A DNA stretch of 64,000 bases from Liolophura sinensis (GCF_032854445.1 NC_088302.1:55656237-55720236), one strand, 5' to 3'. Counted from the stretch's first letter, positions 36,598 to 50,356 are shown. Notes: generated by a model not told the origin, from the letters alone. Made by a program: numbers and translations.

Positions 36598-39500
36598 GAC
36601 TTGTGAAGCCTACAGTGTATATCTGTGTTTGGGAATTAAACAAATCACAGTCTCTATTCCCCCCATTTCTGTTAACTGAGATAAACCTTTTGTATACCAA
36701 TGGTACATAAAATCTTTTATCATACTATCGCCTTTTAACAACAGGAGGAGCAGTAGTGATATTAGTTTGTCCAGGTTTTACCACAGGGTATGGGGCTAGG
36801 GTACAGAGGTCTGAGGTGGGTGTGCTCTGTATTCCAAAGAAATCTGCCTTACACTGAATTAAGACGTACAAAGTACCTGACACCCATCACAAGCTTATAC
36901 CCAGTATATAGAGTGCCAAATGAAGGAGAGTTATAATAGAAAATTGTGACATTGTCACTCTTATGTATATGTAATACAGCATAGTGCATATTGTTGCACT
37001 CTGAACTAATTGAGTTTTTTTTTGTTTGTTTGTTATTTCTGCATGTATTGCATCTTAATAAGTTGATTTTTTTTGAAGATTTCCCAGAAAAGTCATAGTT
37101 GTTGGCTAGCTTCAGTTTCCATAGATTATGAGAAGAGCTGTTGACATTACATGAACATGGCTTGTCTATGTATGCCTGGTTGCTTCCCATAATGTTAAGG
37201 GAGGCTAAGCTGTTTGTATATGGCCGACCTAGCTAATTACCTACCTTTGACCTACAGAGCGTTTGATGTTGAGATCAGAGGTAAAGAAAATAGCATCTTT
37301 TACAGAGAATTGCTCAGTAAATAGTGTATGTGATGCTAACCCAGTTCCCTGACAGAGCGGTTTATGACTCCGGGATGCTGTATTAGCAGCACTGCCGCTG
37401 GTAACCATACGACTGACTTCTCACACAGAAATATGTAGAGATGAATAGTGACTTCTCCTCAACACTTAATGAAAACTCAACCTGTCTGGTCATTACTGCT
37501 TTTTCATTTTTCATAGGGCTCTGCTGGAGGACTCAGTGTGGTTTTGTGTCTTGTCTGTGAGGCCTGCTGCTGCGGTACAGTCTGTGAGCAGTCCATTACC
37601 ACTATGCCATGTTAGAAAGATGGTCAATCTGTTATCCCATTTGCATTCCTACGCCTCCTGACACAAGCCAGAACTGACCCTAACTATCAAGCATATACTC
37701 TCATCTCACCTTTCATTAGCATCTTTCATTGCATACCTCTCCACTTGCGCATGTGTGTGGCTACAAGCTGTACCAGCTCTACCTATACATACAATGTTTG
37801 AACAGTTAGGTATCTTCTGGATGATGTACTGCAGGACTACAAAAGCACCCCAAGGGGAGTGTTAAGTCCTGAGGCTGTTTCCTCAGTCGTAAAGCACCGT
37901 TAGTGTTGGCCCTGTGTGCAAGTCAGTCTGCCGGTGTCATTGTCTCACGGTGCCCTCAATTCATGTAAATGGGTATTACCAGTAAGCCAATGAAAGCCAA
38001 GAACTAAATTCAAATTCAGTTGAGTCAGATTTAGGCCGCAATCAGAGCGTTTGTTGTCCGCAGACGTAATGCAATCTCTACAACTTCTCAATATGCCCAT
38101 CATTAGCACTGGAAATGTGAAAACTACCTCATTGAGTGGTAGGGCAGGCTTTTACTGTAGAGTCCTCATCCGCGTGGATGTGGTGGTAGTCAGGAAATGG
38201 ACTGTCTGAACGGGGTCTGGTTTACAGAGCGATCAGCACTCCGGCCCTCCCTTCCCCACCTTACCAGCAGAAACTGTTGTCTTAGTCATCTACAGAGTAA
38301 TGGTTAGGCGGAGTTTAGACAGATCAGATAACAAGCTTCTCAATGGTGTGGATAAGGGTGTAGATGTTAGCAACTGTTGACAATGTCATTTGATCTTGTT
38401 GACATTGGTAATATTCTACTTAAGTATAGCAGTGATAACTGCAAATTGTTCACATAATTAGTGGATGGATTCAAAGAGTAAATTCACTCAGTACCCATTA
38501 TTTGCTACATTTCCAGTGTTTTTTTTTTTCTTCACAATCTAGTGCTATCTGACTTTGTGTTAAGTCATGTTGAAAACTTATGCTTTGGATATTTAAATCA
38601 CATGTATACAGGTTGACAATATTTTGACACTTTTTAACTATTTTGTAGTTATGTGATATGTGATTGTTATGTGGTATGGGAAAATAGAACAGGGTGATAT
38701 TCTGATAGTATTGATATCTGTGTTTGTGAGAAATTGCATATCACACAGATACAGGAGTGTGGACAGATGGCCTGACAGTGTTAGAACAGAAAGCATGATT
38801 TTTATCTGTGCCAACTTTGTTAGCATGTTAATTTGTGAAATAGCAGCTGTGCAACCTCTCTGAGAGGTGAAAGGTCAGTTGGTAATTTGATTTCTTCTGA
38901 TAGACACATCTGCGTGGGATGTCAGATAAGCAATAATAAAAAAGCTACATGTGGATATCAGTTCAGAAGACATCTTTGTGAAGAGATGAAATGCCCCGGT
39001 GATATTAACATACCCAGCTTTGTACTCCTGTCCATGTACCCGCAATGCATGATAGTCTTAACCCAGCACTGGTGAAGACTGCCTCTAAAACAGTTAAGGC
39101 AATTTGTTCAGATGTCTCTGATTTCTGTACAAGGATCGAGTTTCCCTAGTGTGGTTGACTTAGCTTCTCTGCACAGAGGGTATAAGGGCTTGACAGCAGT
39201 GCTGGACACCCTGTCATATCTAAATGCTGCTTGATGGTCCGATCTGGGTAGCTATCAATTTCAACAAACATTCCTTCCAAGGCTCAGTGCCTCTGTGCCC
39301 AGACCCTGCAGAATGATGGGGTGGGAGAGATCCACAAGTTGAGAATGTCAATTACCCAATAGAAGATCTTCTACCAGGAATGGTCTTAGGAAATGAGAAT
39401 TCTTGGAGACAGCACTAACTCCCAGCCATCAGAATGGGCGACATCAATTTACTTCCACAGCAACCGGTTGTCTTTCGTCCTAGATCCGTGGAATGAGGGG

Positions 39501-40674
39501 AAAAAAGCAAGAGTGGGCTGGAGAAGCCAGGTTCTGAGGTTGGAATTGACCCTTGTCAGATGTAGAAGGGCATTGGAGGCAGGCAGAAGAACAGGCGAGT
39601 CTGAGTCCATGCCATGGACCGCCGTTATTGATGTGTTTGGCTGATAAGGCTGAAGACAAATTTTATTATGCTGCGTGTGTTCTTTAGCCAGAGCTGATCA
39701 GATCTGAACCGTCCACTGTGCTGTCAGAGGCGAGATTTGCATTTGTCAAGTCATCTATAGCCTCCACAAACTGCTCAAGCCCAGGCCGGCGAATCAACAG
39801 CTAGTGAAGGAAAATGTAATTGGCTAGAGTGCGAGTGAGACGATGTTGAAGCCCCTGTGACTGTGGGGAGATAAGTTTGGCAGGATTGCCCAGTTGCCTG
39901 CCTTGGAGCAAGCTTCTGCCAGGCAGTTGAGAGGGCCAGGGAGCAGAAATAGCCCAGAGCTCCTGTAGGCAACGCTGAGCGAAGGTTACTGTTTTCTGCT
40001 GGAAAGGTCACCCTTGACAAGGGGGAAGGGTTTGTGACTCAGTAGGTAGCCAGTACTTCCTCTGTGATCCGTAAGCTCAGGAACAAAAGGGTTTAATGTG
40101 TTGGCTTCTCAACTCAACTTTTGTGAATCTTGATGGATATACCCTGTGTTGAAGTGGGACTCTGGATGGACTGGATTTCTCGTTTACTGGTGATGTGATC
40201 TGGCTGTACCAGCAGCAGTTTCCCCGGGAAGCAGCATTTAGGGATGTGAGAAGGATGTGCACATAACACTTGTTTAATGTTCCTCTGTGGCTTATGGCTC
40301 TGGGGTGAGTATTTCCTCCTTCAAAGTGGAGCTACTTGTGGGAAAACCGGAAATGTTGTGAAATGTGGACACAGACACAGTCTGGGACAAATGTCTAACA
40401 AGTTACATACAGCTCGTACAGCTTTCTAGCTACACACAGGTGACCAGCATCACTCTATGGGATAATTATAGAATTAAATGTCACTTTATAATTTTCGGGT
40501 GTATGGCATGCTGCAGACTGATATACCCTGCTATAATACATCTGTGTTCATGTCGTTCTGAAATTCACACGGATAACATACCTGATATAAAACAAGTTTT
40601 GGTTTTTGATATGTGGTCATAGGTCTGCAGAAGAAAGTTTCTCCTGTATACCAGTAGAAAGAAGATGTAATTTA
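36598..40674. other. Non-coding, no feature recognised
   Basis: Poly-T with GTTT repeats near 37015-37035 and a poly-T near 38518-38529. Nothing else supportable. Confidence 0.6.
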
Positions 40675-41150
40675 TTTCGTACCACAAATCAGTTTTTAGA
40701 AAGGAAAAGTACTGTGTTTGGTACCACAAATCAGCCTTTAGAAATAACTGGTGCTGTATTTGGTATCATAAATCAGGTTTTAGAAAGGAAAAGTACTAAA
40801 TCAGCCTTTAGAAATAACGGGTGCTATATTTGGTACCACAAACGAGCCTTTAGAAAGACACAGTACTATATTTGGTACCACAAATCAGAAGTTAAAAATA
40901 ACTGGTGCTGTATTTGATACCACAAATTAGCCTTTAGAAATAACTTGCTGTATTTGGCACCACAAATCAGCCTTTAGAAAGAAGAAGTACTATATTTGGT
41001 ACCACAAATCAACCTTTAGAAATAACTGTTGCTGTATTTGGCACCACAAATCAGCCTTTAGAATAACTGGCTCTGTATTTGTTATCACAAACTAGCCTTA
41101 GAAAGAGGCAGTACTGTATTCGGTACCACAAATCAGCCTTAAGAAAGAAC
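40675..41150. repeat. 42-bp degenerate minisatellite with two alternating unit types
   Basis: The core is ACCACAAATCAGCCTTTAGA, followed by either AAGAMAAAGTACTRTATTTGGT or AATAACTGGTGCTGTATTTGGT. The two types alternate for much of the array, so the higher-order period is about 84 bp. Several units are deleted or shortened. Confidence 0.88.
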
Positions 41151-41391
41151 TATCCTAAGAGGAAGTCAGAGAGCATGCTTTGACAGTATGCTTTTCCCCA
41201 TTGTCCATCTAGTGTGGGGAAGCTTTCAAACTTAAAAGTAGCTTTCACAATTCTCACTGCAAGCCTAACTTTTCAGATGTACTCTCGTATGACTCCTCAG
41301 CATTGTTCAACCTAGATCCTCCACATAGCCAGTTTATAGCTATATTGCCTTTGGGAGTCAGGAGAATTAAAGTCATTAAAAGCATGTAAAG

Positions 41392-41458
41392 CCTGAATGT
41401 CAGTAGAAGGGGACTGCCTACTGCCCTGAATGTCAGTAGAGGGGGACTGCCTACAGCC
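41392..41458. repeat. 33-bp unit, two copies
   Basis: CTGAATGTCAGTAGARGGGG and ACTGCCTACWGCC occur twice in tandem with two differences. Confidence 0.93.
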
Positions 41459-42913
41459 TTGGCAGATTTTGTATTACTAATTTCATCTGTATATCAAACA
41501 CTTCTGACCTTGACAATCTCATAATTTGGGCGTAACTCAGAGCAAGGTTCTGATCAAGTTTAACAGAGTGTGAAGACTTTTTAAGACAGATTCCGATCAA
41601 GTATTACACATTGTGAAGACTTTAAGACCAGATGAAGGTTTGTAATACGCAAGAAGAGTGTTAAGAAAAACTAGTTAAAGGGTTATGATGGGTAAAGATA
41701 TGTTTCTGATGCCTACATGTAGATGATTATTTATGACAGGTAACACAAGACTTTCAAAGACCATTTCAAGGCATGGAAAGGCTTTCAGAGACTTTGTTGG
41801 GGTTAATTTCAATCCGAAAATCCACTGGGTTGATGGTTACAGAGGTGTTGGCTGTTGTGCTATACTACACACTGATGCCATACAAAAAGGGTTGACCTGA
41901 ATGCCGACTGCGTTCTAATTCACCCAGCTGGGCGTCAGACATTTTCCTCCACAGAAAACATTCAGCTTGGGTAGGCACCGTGGCTCTGTTTATAGCTTAT
42001 TGCGTGCAGCCTTAGGCGTCTCGCAGAGCTTATCGGTAATTGATTATGGAGTTTTCTCCATTTTTTGTTGTGACCTTCGGTGTTGTTATTTTATGGTGTA
42101 CGGTATTTATGTTTTCTTTGACCAGTGCTGCTCTTTTTCTTGTGTGCTTTCTTTGAAAAGGCTCCAGGTTAAGGCAGTTTATGCCTGTGTATTGAATTAG
42201 CCCAATAAAAATGCCTGTAGTTCCTTTCTAGTTTTGGAGAACAGTCAAACCCATGTACCGTGATGTAAAATTAGGCAGTTGTTAGAACTCAAAGTAAAAG
42301 TGTAATGGTGTGTATGGAAAAACTATTTTTGAGAAACCTGTTGTGTATGATATACATGTAATGTCACTTTAATTTGGATGGCTGGGTGTCAACAGTAGAT
42401 ATTCACATTAGTCAGTCATTACCTTAATGTCAAGGGTGATCAGCGTTGAGGCACCAGCCAGCATACTGCCACGCCAGCTTGACTTTACCACTCACATCTA
42501 ATAAATCCTTCTGCAGACTGGACAACCTAATTTCTCAATTCCGTTTATGTGCAAAACAACTGTAGTATCTGCCACAAAGTACTGTGTTAAACTGTATCCA
42601 ATCAACAATAAAGTGTTATTTGGGTTAATAAATGCATTTTATATGTAAGCTATTTTGCCAGAAATATGAAACAGACCAAGATAATATTCTGAAAATAATG
42701 GAACACAGAATGGCAATTTTCAGAAAGTACAAGGATGTGGAATATCCTTGGATTTACTACATCACAGTGTTGGCCTGACCCTTCAGACTGTCTGACTTAC
42801 ATGGCTTTCAGGGCTCAAACCTTACAGTGGGTGAACCGGAGCTCTAAAATGGGAAATTGGAGTTCTTTCTTTGTGAATGCTGAAGTACTGACCCATGCCA
42901 TATTGTTAGTCTT
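41459..42913. other. Non-coding, no feature recognised
   Basis: Unique AT-rich sequence with scattered short ORFs only. Confidence 0.6.
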
Positions 42914-43012
42914 ACTATTGAGTCTGATGTTTCACTATTGAGTCTGATGTTTCACTATTGAGTCTGATGTTTCACTATTGAGTCTGATGTTTCACTATTA
43001 AGTCTGATGTCT
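42914..43012. repeat. 20-bp minisatellite, 5 units
   Basis: CTATTGAGTCTGATGTTTCA is repeated with almost no change; the last unit has TATTAAG. Confidence 0.95.
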
Positions 43013-43428
43013 TCAACATGGTTTTCCATGACAGTACATCTACATGTTATTGTATATAAGCATACAGACAAGCAAGGACAGACTGACCTGATATGAACAA
43101 TATGGTGTCAAACCATTAAAAAATAGAAAGGCTAGAGAGTAGAAGATGAGTTTGGGGTTGAATTCACTGATCTGATTATACAGACTTATTCATATTGTGC
43201 TACTGTTGAGTTATCCCTGTAATAATAGCATGCCTTTGGTGGCACAACTCTCTGCTCAGAGGTGCCAGGCAATTTGCCATGGTCTTGTGGAATGGCTTGT
43301 ATAGTTTTAGGGGTGACTACAGAAGTGAGGAAAATTGAGCAACAGGGTGTGGAAGGCAGTGATAACAGCAGGTTGGATTCCTATTAGTGTCTTAATAGGA
43401 TCCCGGTGTTTCAGCTTGTCTGGTGAGA

Positions 43429-43445
43429 GGGGGGGGGGGGGGGGG
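43429..43445 (+). repeat. Poly-G run of 17
   Basis: An uninterrupted run of 17 G follows GGTGAGA. Its length is uncertain because such runs are error-prone in sequencing. Confidence 0.9.
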
Positions 43446-43910
43446 TATGGGAAGAGGAGAGAATACTGAGGGATTTCTCAGCTTTCTTTCTCTTTCACTT
43501 TTGAGGGAATTTAATAATAAATTTGTAGCAGATGAAGTTATGGTTTTAAACTTATTGTGTACTTGTATATTGTTGTAATTTATGTCAGACTGAAATTTAA
43601 CTGCTTGTTAGTATTCTGCTAATATAGAATTATTTTTTATCTTAGCTTCCTGAAAGGACGTTATAGTTGAAATTAACCATGTTTTTCTATCTCCCTGTTA
43701 TAGCAGCATCGCTCTTATCTTGACGAACTATCACCTTGCTGAACGTTGTTCTGTAGCTGTCCGGAACAGTGGTTAAGTCAACTCATGGGTTTGCTTTACT
43801 CATTACTGCTTCATATACCTTACCATTAGTGACTAATTACATTATTGAATTATTCATGCACTCATTTAGTGCATGTTGCTTGTTACAACGCACTGTATTG
43901 TAACCTGTGA

Positions 43911-43960
43911 GTGGAGGTGGGGTGGGGAGGGGGTGGGGGTTGGGGGAGGAGAGTATGGAG
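43911..43960 (+). other. G-rich tract, G-quadruplex-like
   Basis: Several runs of four to five G separated by one or two bases (GGTGGGGTGGGGAGGGGG, TGGGGGTTGGGGG). The pattern meets the usual G4 motif. No function can be assigned. Confidence 0.75.
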
Positions 43961-44087
43961 CAGAAGGTGTGGGTGGTTCTAGAAGTGACCTGACCGAGAG
44001 GGGTGATGTCCAGGGAGTGGCAGGACCTGAACTGCGTGGAATTCTGTTACAGAAGTACACTATGTAAAGGCCTGTGTATCATCTGTG

Positions 44088-44142
44088 CACTGCATTCAGC
44101 CCCCCTAACCCACTGCATTCAGCCCCCCTAACCCACTGCATT
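44088..44142. repeat. 23-bp unit, two copies and a fragment
   Basis: CACTGCATTCAGCCCCCC followed by TAACC occurs twice, and CACTGCATT starts a third copy. Confidence 0.93.
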
Positions 44143-44744
44143 AACTAAGTGGCTTTTCCAGCGTGACATTCTTTTCAGCACAACTCAAAAGAATCCCCTT
44201 GGTTTGCATTGCCATGTATAGCCTTTTATCTCCTTCAGTGTCCGCTTGTTGTTGCCTTCCATCTGCAGGGTATTAACAGGCTACAGGATGGCACACTGGA
44301 GGGAAATCCTTTGGCAAGAAGCAATTCCATGCTGTGACCCTAATTGATGTTGTGTTATGGAAGGGGACAGAGTTTCTTCTCTTCTCAGTGGAAGGCCTTG
44401 TTGTGGCCTACCCAGTTTATAGCACAACTTGACTGGCATTATGCTTTCTTTTATGTGCTGGCCCGGCAGTGGCCTTCAGCAGCCAAGCGCCATAAAGCAA
44501 CTGATCAATAGAAGAGGAGGGAAGCTGGAAGCCTGTCACAAAGGCATAATCAAGCAAATTGATCAGGTCAAATAATATGCTGTCCCCTCGCAGTTATGAT
44601 TGACTATAATAATGATGAATCCAGGGCCATTGCTGTAATATGTAATTTTCTGCTTTTCTCTGTGCTGCTTGTTGATTGGATGTTGAAGCTGCAATACAAT
44701 GTCATGTCCACTTCTGATTGCCTTCTATATGTAATGATATATTG

Positions 44745-45290
44745 TGTCCGCTCTTTATTGCCCTGTATATCAAAATGCTAAAAAAATTGCCCCTATGACA
44801 GTGCTATATCTTGTCACCTCCCTATTACCCTTTATGGCAGTGTATGGGGCCCACTCCTTATTGCCCTGTATGGCAGTGCACATGGGGTCCACTAATTATT
44901 GCCCTTTATGGGAAGGCTGTACAAGGTCCACTCCTTATTGCCCTGTATGGAAGTGCACATGCGGTACACTCATTATTGCCCTTTATGGGAAGGCTGTACA
45001 ATGTCCACTCATTATTGTCCTATATGATAATGCTATATGGAAGTGTACTCCTTATTGCCCTGTATGGCAATGCTCTATGGGGTCCATTCCTTATTTGCCC
45101 TTAAAGACAATGCCAGATGGGGTCCACTCCTTATTGTCCTTTGTGGCAATGCTATATGGGGTCCACTCCTTATTGCCCTGTATGGTAATGCTGTATGTTG
45201 TCTATTCCTATTGCCCTGTATGGCAATGCTCTATGGGATCATGTCCTTATGTTTTTGTATGGCAGTGGTATATGGGGTCCACTCCTTTCA
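44745..45290. repeat. 39-bp degenerate minisatellite, about 13-14 units
   Basis: The core is GGGGTCCACTCCTTATTGCC followed by CTGTATGGCAATGCTATAT. Early units carry longer variants (GGGAAGGCTGTACAAGG, AGTGCACATGGGG) in alternation. 39 is a multiple of 3, so overlapping ORFs appear in three + frames; they are by-products. Confidence 0.9.
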
Positions 45291-45755
45291 TGTAGTTTGC
45301 AACCACAGGCAGATTTTGTAACAGTGTCACAATTTGCTTGTGTTTAAGCTGAAACTCTCATTGCGTGGGATGTCTCTGCAAAGAGAACATTGATTATTAA
45401 CATTACAACTGACTTTACAGTCTTTTGTAAAAATGCTTTTCACCACTTCCTCAGATGAATTGTTAGGTAATTGTAATTTTTTACATAAATAGACACCGTG
45501 CCTAACAACAACATGTGAAAAACTTGTCATATCATCTTTTAAGACAATTAAAGTTCATATCTTGGCGGACTGATTCTAACAAGCAGTCCACCTCAGGCAA
45601 ATATATTACTTAATATTCATTATTACGTGGTTTTAGATATTTATAATAGGGTCCCACAGATTACAAGTTGCAGTAATTGTAGCTTACTTCACAATTAGCT
45701 AATTAGCACGAATATTGAAATATCAACATGAGTATATATATGTGCTGTCTGTATG
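45291..45755. other. Spacer between two arrays, nothing recognised
   Basis: Unique AT-rich DNA separating the 39-bp and 27-bp minisatellites. Confidence 0.6.
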
Positions 45756-46489
45756 AGACACAGTGGCAACTGGAATTCATGTAGACACAGTGGCAACTGG
45801 AATTCATGTAGACACAGTGGCAACTGGAATTCATGTAGACACAGTGACACAGTGGCAACTGGAATTAATGTAGACACAGTGGCAACTGGAATTCATGTAG
45901 ACACAGTGGCAACTGGAATTCATGTAGACACAGTGGCAGCTGGAATTAATGTAGACATAGTGGCAGCTGGAATTCATGTAGACATAGTGGCATCAGGAAT
46001 TAATGTAGACATAGTGGCAACTGGAATTCATGTAGACACAGTGGCAACTGGAATTCATGTAGACACAGTGGCAACTGGAATTCATGTAGACGTAGTGTCG
46101 ACAGGAATTCATGTAGACATAGTGGCAACTGGAATTCATGTAGACAAAGTGGCAACTGGAATTCATGTAGACTCAGTGGCAACTGGAATTCATGTAGACA
46201 CAGTGACAACTGGAATTCATGTAGACGTAGTGTCGACAGGAATTCATGTAGACATAGTGGCAACTGGAATTCATGTAGACATAGTGTCAACAGGAATTCA
46301 TGTAGACATAGTGGTAACTGGAATTCATGTAGACAAGGTGGCAACTGGAATTCATGTAGACTCAGTGGCAACTGGAATTCATGTAGACACAGTGACAACT
46401 GGAATTCATGTAGACGTAGTGTCGACAGGAATTCATGTAGACATAGTGGCAGCTGGAATTCATGTAGACAAAGTGGCAGCTGGAATAGT
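45756..46489. repeat. 27-bp minisatellite, about 27 units
   Basis: The unit is CAGTGGCAACTGGAATTC plus ATGTAGACA, with point variants (GACGTAGTGTCGACAGG, GCAGCTGG, GACAAAG, GACTCAG). The first units include one 8-9 bp insertion (GACACAGTGACACAGTGG). Most units hold GAATTC. The unit is 9 codons and open on both strands, so a 246-codon + ORF and shorter - ORFs cover it. The repeating peptide (TGIHVDTVA-like) resembles no family I know. Confidence 0.96.
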
Positions 46490-49206
46490 TTAGTGTTGAA
46501 ATTCTGGTAAATGTTTCCAAATTTGTTGCGAAATGATCATGTGCTTGAATGATTTGTGTTGTAAAATGGTCCACTATGATGGATAGATGGCAATCAGTGG
46601 GATATAAATTTGACAGTAACTATCAGTGAGCCATGGCTTGATGATTTTCTCTAGTTGTATCCTCGCTGCTGCCTGATTGACAATTGAATTGCTTGGGTAA
46701 TTGATCAGTGACTTGAGCTGTGATCATCAGGATATATCAAAGGAATTTGGCGTCTGGTAGCAGTCGGTTATGTGGTATTGATCATTCTGGGCCAGTCCTG
46801 TGGAAAATAACAAGGCAGACGGCCTGAAGAGTGACACGAGACATTCCCCCAATAATCACATCTGTGTATACTTACAATGATTTGCCATTTACCCTACCAC
46901 TTAACATTTCTAGGCAATATCTTGACGGATCTTTAGTCTGTTGGCCTTACCTGTGACCTTGCATGCACCTTGGTATTACTGGCTCCTGCTATTACTGTTT
47001 ACACTGACAACCTCAATTAGAGAATGGGTTTCTTTTCCTTCTTGCATGGAAGTTCGGTTAATTGCTGTGTCTTGGAAAGAGGGTATTTAATGTTTGACCA
47101 GGTAAGGAGTAGGCATTGTTGCATTGTGGTGTGTTGTACTGGACATTTACTGTAGGTCTGCAATTATATCATTATGAAGGCTTTATTATGGCTATCAACT
47201 TCCCACTCAGACCTGTTTTATTAATTAATCCCTTAAATCTAATTTAACCAAATGAATGTACCATGAGAATAAATTAGCTCACCATCAAACTTCTAATTTA
47301 CATTTTGTCATTGTTTTCAACAAAAGAATGTCAATAGTGGGTTTGTGTTATTTTTAAATCAAGCTAATATTAATGAAATATGATATTTCTCTAGCTTGAA
47401 TCATGTTGGTATTTAGATGTCAGTCAATTTTGTGATATGGACACACTTGAATTACAAGTCAAATTAACTCTTTCCTAGCTGCAGATTGCAAGTAACATAA
47501 TCCAGATTAAAGTCAGTTTAAATGATACCACATGATTGTGTAGCTGAAGTGATGGTAGGGTTTTGGTCACCCTGCTAGTTACAGATAAAGAAGCTTGTTC
47601 TGGTGAAAGTGCCCAGCCAACTCTGCCACTGACTGCAAACAAGAGATAAAATCAGGCAATGGTTTATGTTCAGGCTCTCAAAGCTGCACAAATCAGTTTT
47701 TCAACTCTACCCAAAGCTAGCCATGATAACTGTAAATAATGATTAAAGTTCATGGTTGCCAGCACGGTAAATATTTACAGTATAAGTCCCTTTGGTAGGG
47801 GAGATTCTGTAATAGAGCCTCTGGGAGCCCTTCTGGTAGGGTGTTTGGTTGTGTGTATTCAAAAACATCAGCTGGGTTTTCTGTGGCTCGGTAACAGTGT
47901 GTTAAGGGCTGAGGTTGCCGGTTGGGGAGTGGTGATGAGGTGGAGTGATGAGGTGTCATGTAGCTCCTCAGATGTATGGGTATTCTTGTGAAGATCGAGG
48001 CACAAAACACCCTGGAGACACATTTATGCAAGAGCGGCTGGTCTGGAGGCTCTCGGAAAAGGTGACCTTGTTGAAAAGCTGGAGTCATGGAACTTCTCGC
48101 ACTGACGATCATTCCAACAGTCCCATAAATCATACACAGTTCTATCATCTTATGTGTTTATTGATGAAACCTTGTCAGAGGAGGGACAGCGGTGATTAAC
48201 AGGCTGGCAGAGAGGGGAAAAAACGGGTTAAACTGAGGGGTCACTAAGGTCAGTATGGGGCGTAACTGCGGATGGTTATACAATTATGACGAATGTTGCA
48301 GCACGCACCCCTACCAGTGGTGCTCTTAGCCAGCTGTCCTTCAAAAAGCAGAACTGTCGAAAATACTAGTCTTCCTGTGCACCGTGACGCTCCCCAAACA
48401 TTGACATATAACTCGGGAGTGTATGGGTTTCTTGGGCTTACAGAGTGATGGTAGAATGTAAACTGAGCAGTGAACCCTGTAAAACAGGAAGCGCACCACA
48501 GATTGGCTAGTCGCTGGAGACTGGCCTATCTGTTACAGTTTGCTGTAAACTGGTATGTGAATGATTTTCATCATGGTACTTTATTTCTGGCCTTTTGCGT
48601 TGGTTTTCTGTTTTATATTGTTTGTTTGTTTTTTGTTTTTTGCCTTGGGGGAAGAGATAGTCGTTCTTAATCCCACGAATATATTTCACATGAAATGATA
48701 AGTATCACCACAATGTAGTTAACACTATGAAACGTTGCCATAGCGATCGACCTAGGCCCTTGTTTTTCTGCTGCTTTGTTTTGTAGGAGCATGTGACGGC
48801 CTGGGGGAAGGACATATTTATGATAAATTGACTGAGTTATACAGATATAATCATCAGTAATGTAATGTGGTAAACAATAAGTTCTGCTATGTTTTGTTTG
48901 GTGTGTACATTTGTAAAAGCACATGAGGGCTGTCCTAAGCTTACAGGAGTATTATGTCACTGTGTTCACCCTATCTTCTCAAGTATAGCCCAGGCCTTCA
49001 TTAGGGGCGGGCACTAATTGAAGCCCAGGTGAGTAAAGCCTCTTGACTGGGGACCCTTAGGCAGCTGGTCCTGGTTTCGGAGTTTCCATTAAGAGTGGAG
49101 AACAGGGGAGTTAGGATGATCTGATACTGAACGTAGGTTTAGATCGAGGAGAGGACTAGATGCCAACACATTGACCCTGACAACCCATGAGTACTGGCTA
49201 GCAATC

Positions 49207-49252
49207 TCAGGGGCAGGGGGGGAAAGGCTTGCTTCTGTGGGGGGTGGGGGTG
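49207..49252 (+). other. G-rich tract, weak G-quadruplex-like
   Basis: GGGGCAGGGGGGGAAAGG and, about 12 bases on, GTGGGGGGTGGGGGTG give at least four G-runs of three or more. Confidence 0.6.
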
Positions 49253-50289
49253 TCAAAGCTGCACCTCTCTGTTGTGTTACCCAGTCCAGAGGCGATATGG
49301 CCGTGCTAAGATGCACCTGTAAGCAAAAGCCTGTGAGGTGAACGTGAGATGAAAGTAATATCATTGTAGTGCCAGTAACATTATAACCTGTCATAGATCA
49401 GTAATATGTACTAATAAAAATGCCATTATAACCTGTTAATATCTTGCATAATAGTTAAAGCACAATTACGGTAATATAATACATATACACAAGTACTCCA
49501 CAAGAACAGAGAATGAAACTCTTCTTGATACATTCAGTATTCTCTTGTAAGCCTGACCCTTGTTGTTGTTTTGTCTCTTAGACCCTCAATCAAGTCACAT
49601 TGATAGTTACTGAGATGTGTTGTGTGATAGTACATGTACGTGTAAGTACAGTTTGTTTGAGGTACTGGTACCAATAATGATAAATGTGTTCTGCTGCCCT
49701 AATGCACATACATAAGAGAAGATCCTGCATGCCTCCAACATTCCTGCTGTAATGCCCTGATGGAGAACCAGCTCCAGTTTCAGGTCACATTTACGCAATC
49801 CCTTCATGTCACTATGAGTCAACATCAGGAGAACCCATGCTGATCGCCGGGGAAAATGGCTACTCCATTGTAACGCTGCGTGAAGTCTGTTTAAGTTGTC
49901 TGTAGGGTAAGCCCATCATAATGACTGAGAAGCAGGTGTAGCAGCCTACCTTAACACAAGGGCCAGCTCCTTCCCCATTCCATGGAGTGTCTGGTTCAAT
50001 TAATCCCAGAAAAATGTGGTCTTGTAAAACATGTTGGGTTATGTCCTCTTGGACAGGGGTTTAATTATAGTTTTAACAGACTGGCTGTGAGTGGGCAGGG
50101 GAGCGGGCTGGCTGGGTATACCCCGGGATAAGATCTGTCATCAGGGACCACAAAGATGCGGCTGATGAATAGGTGGTGGGTGCCATATAGACAGCCCAGC
50201 TTGTAAGACATGTGGCTCCTGGAGGGCTACAGTAGTGCTGAGGGATACTCTTGTCAGGACCATTTACAATTCCTCTATGAATTACTCTC

Positions 50290-50356
50290 TGTAACTCCCT
50301 CCCCTCTGCCTCCCTGACCCACCCCTACCCCCAACCCCACCTCCACCCCAACCCCA
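50290..50356 (-). other. C-rich tract (G-quadruplex-like on the minus strand)
   Basis: Repeated ACCCC, ACCCCA and CTCCC blocks, for example CCACCCCTACCCCCAACCCC. Read on the minus strand they form multiple G-runs with short loops. Confidence 0.7.

Larger units (their letters stand above)
43013..44744. other. Non-coding, G-rich patches and a short repeat
   Basis: Apart from the poly-G run, the G-rich tract and the 23-bp repeat listed separately, nothing is recognised. Confidence 0.6.

Noticed and set aside
44744-45321. 183-codon ORF and two shorter ones
   Set aside because: 39-bp degenerate repeat read in three frames.
45753-46493. 246-codon ORF with a nine-residue repeat
   Set aside because: It is the 27-bp minisatellite; the minus strand is open too and no signal peptide or domain is present.
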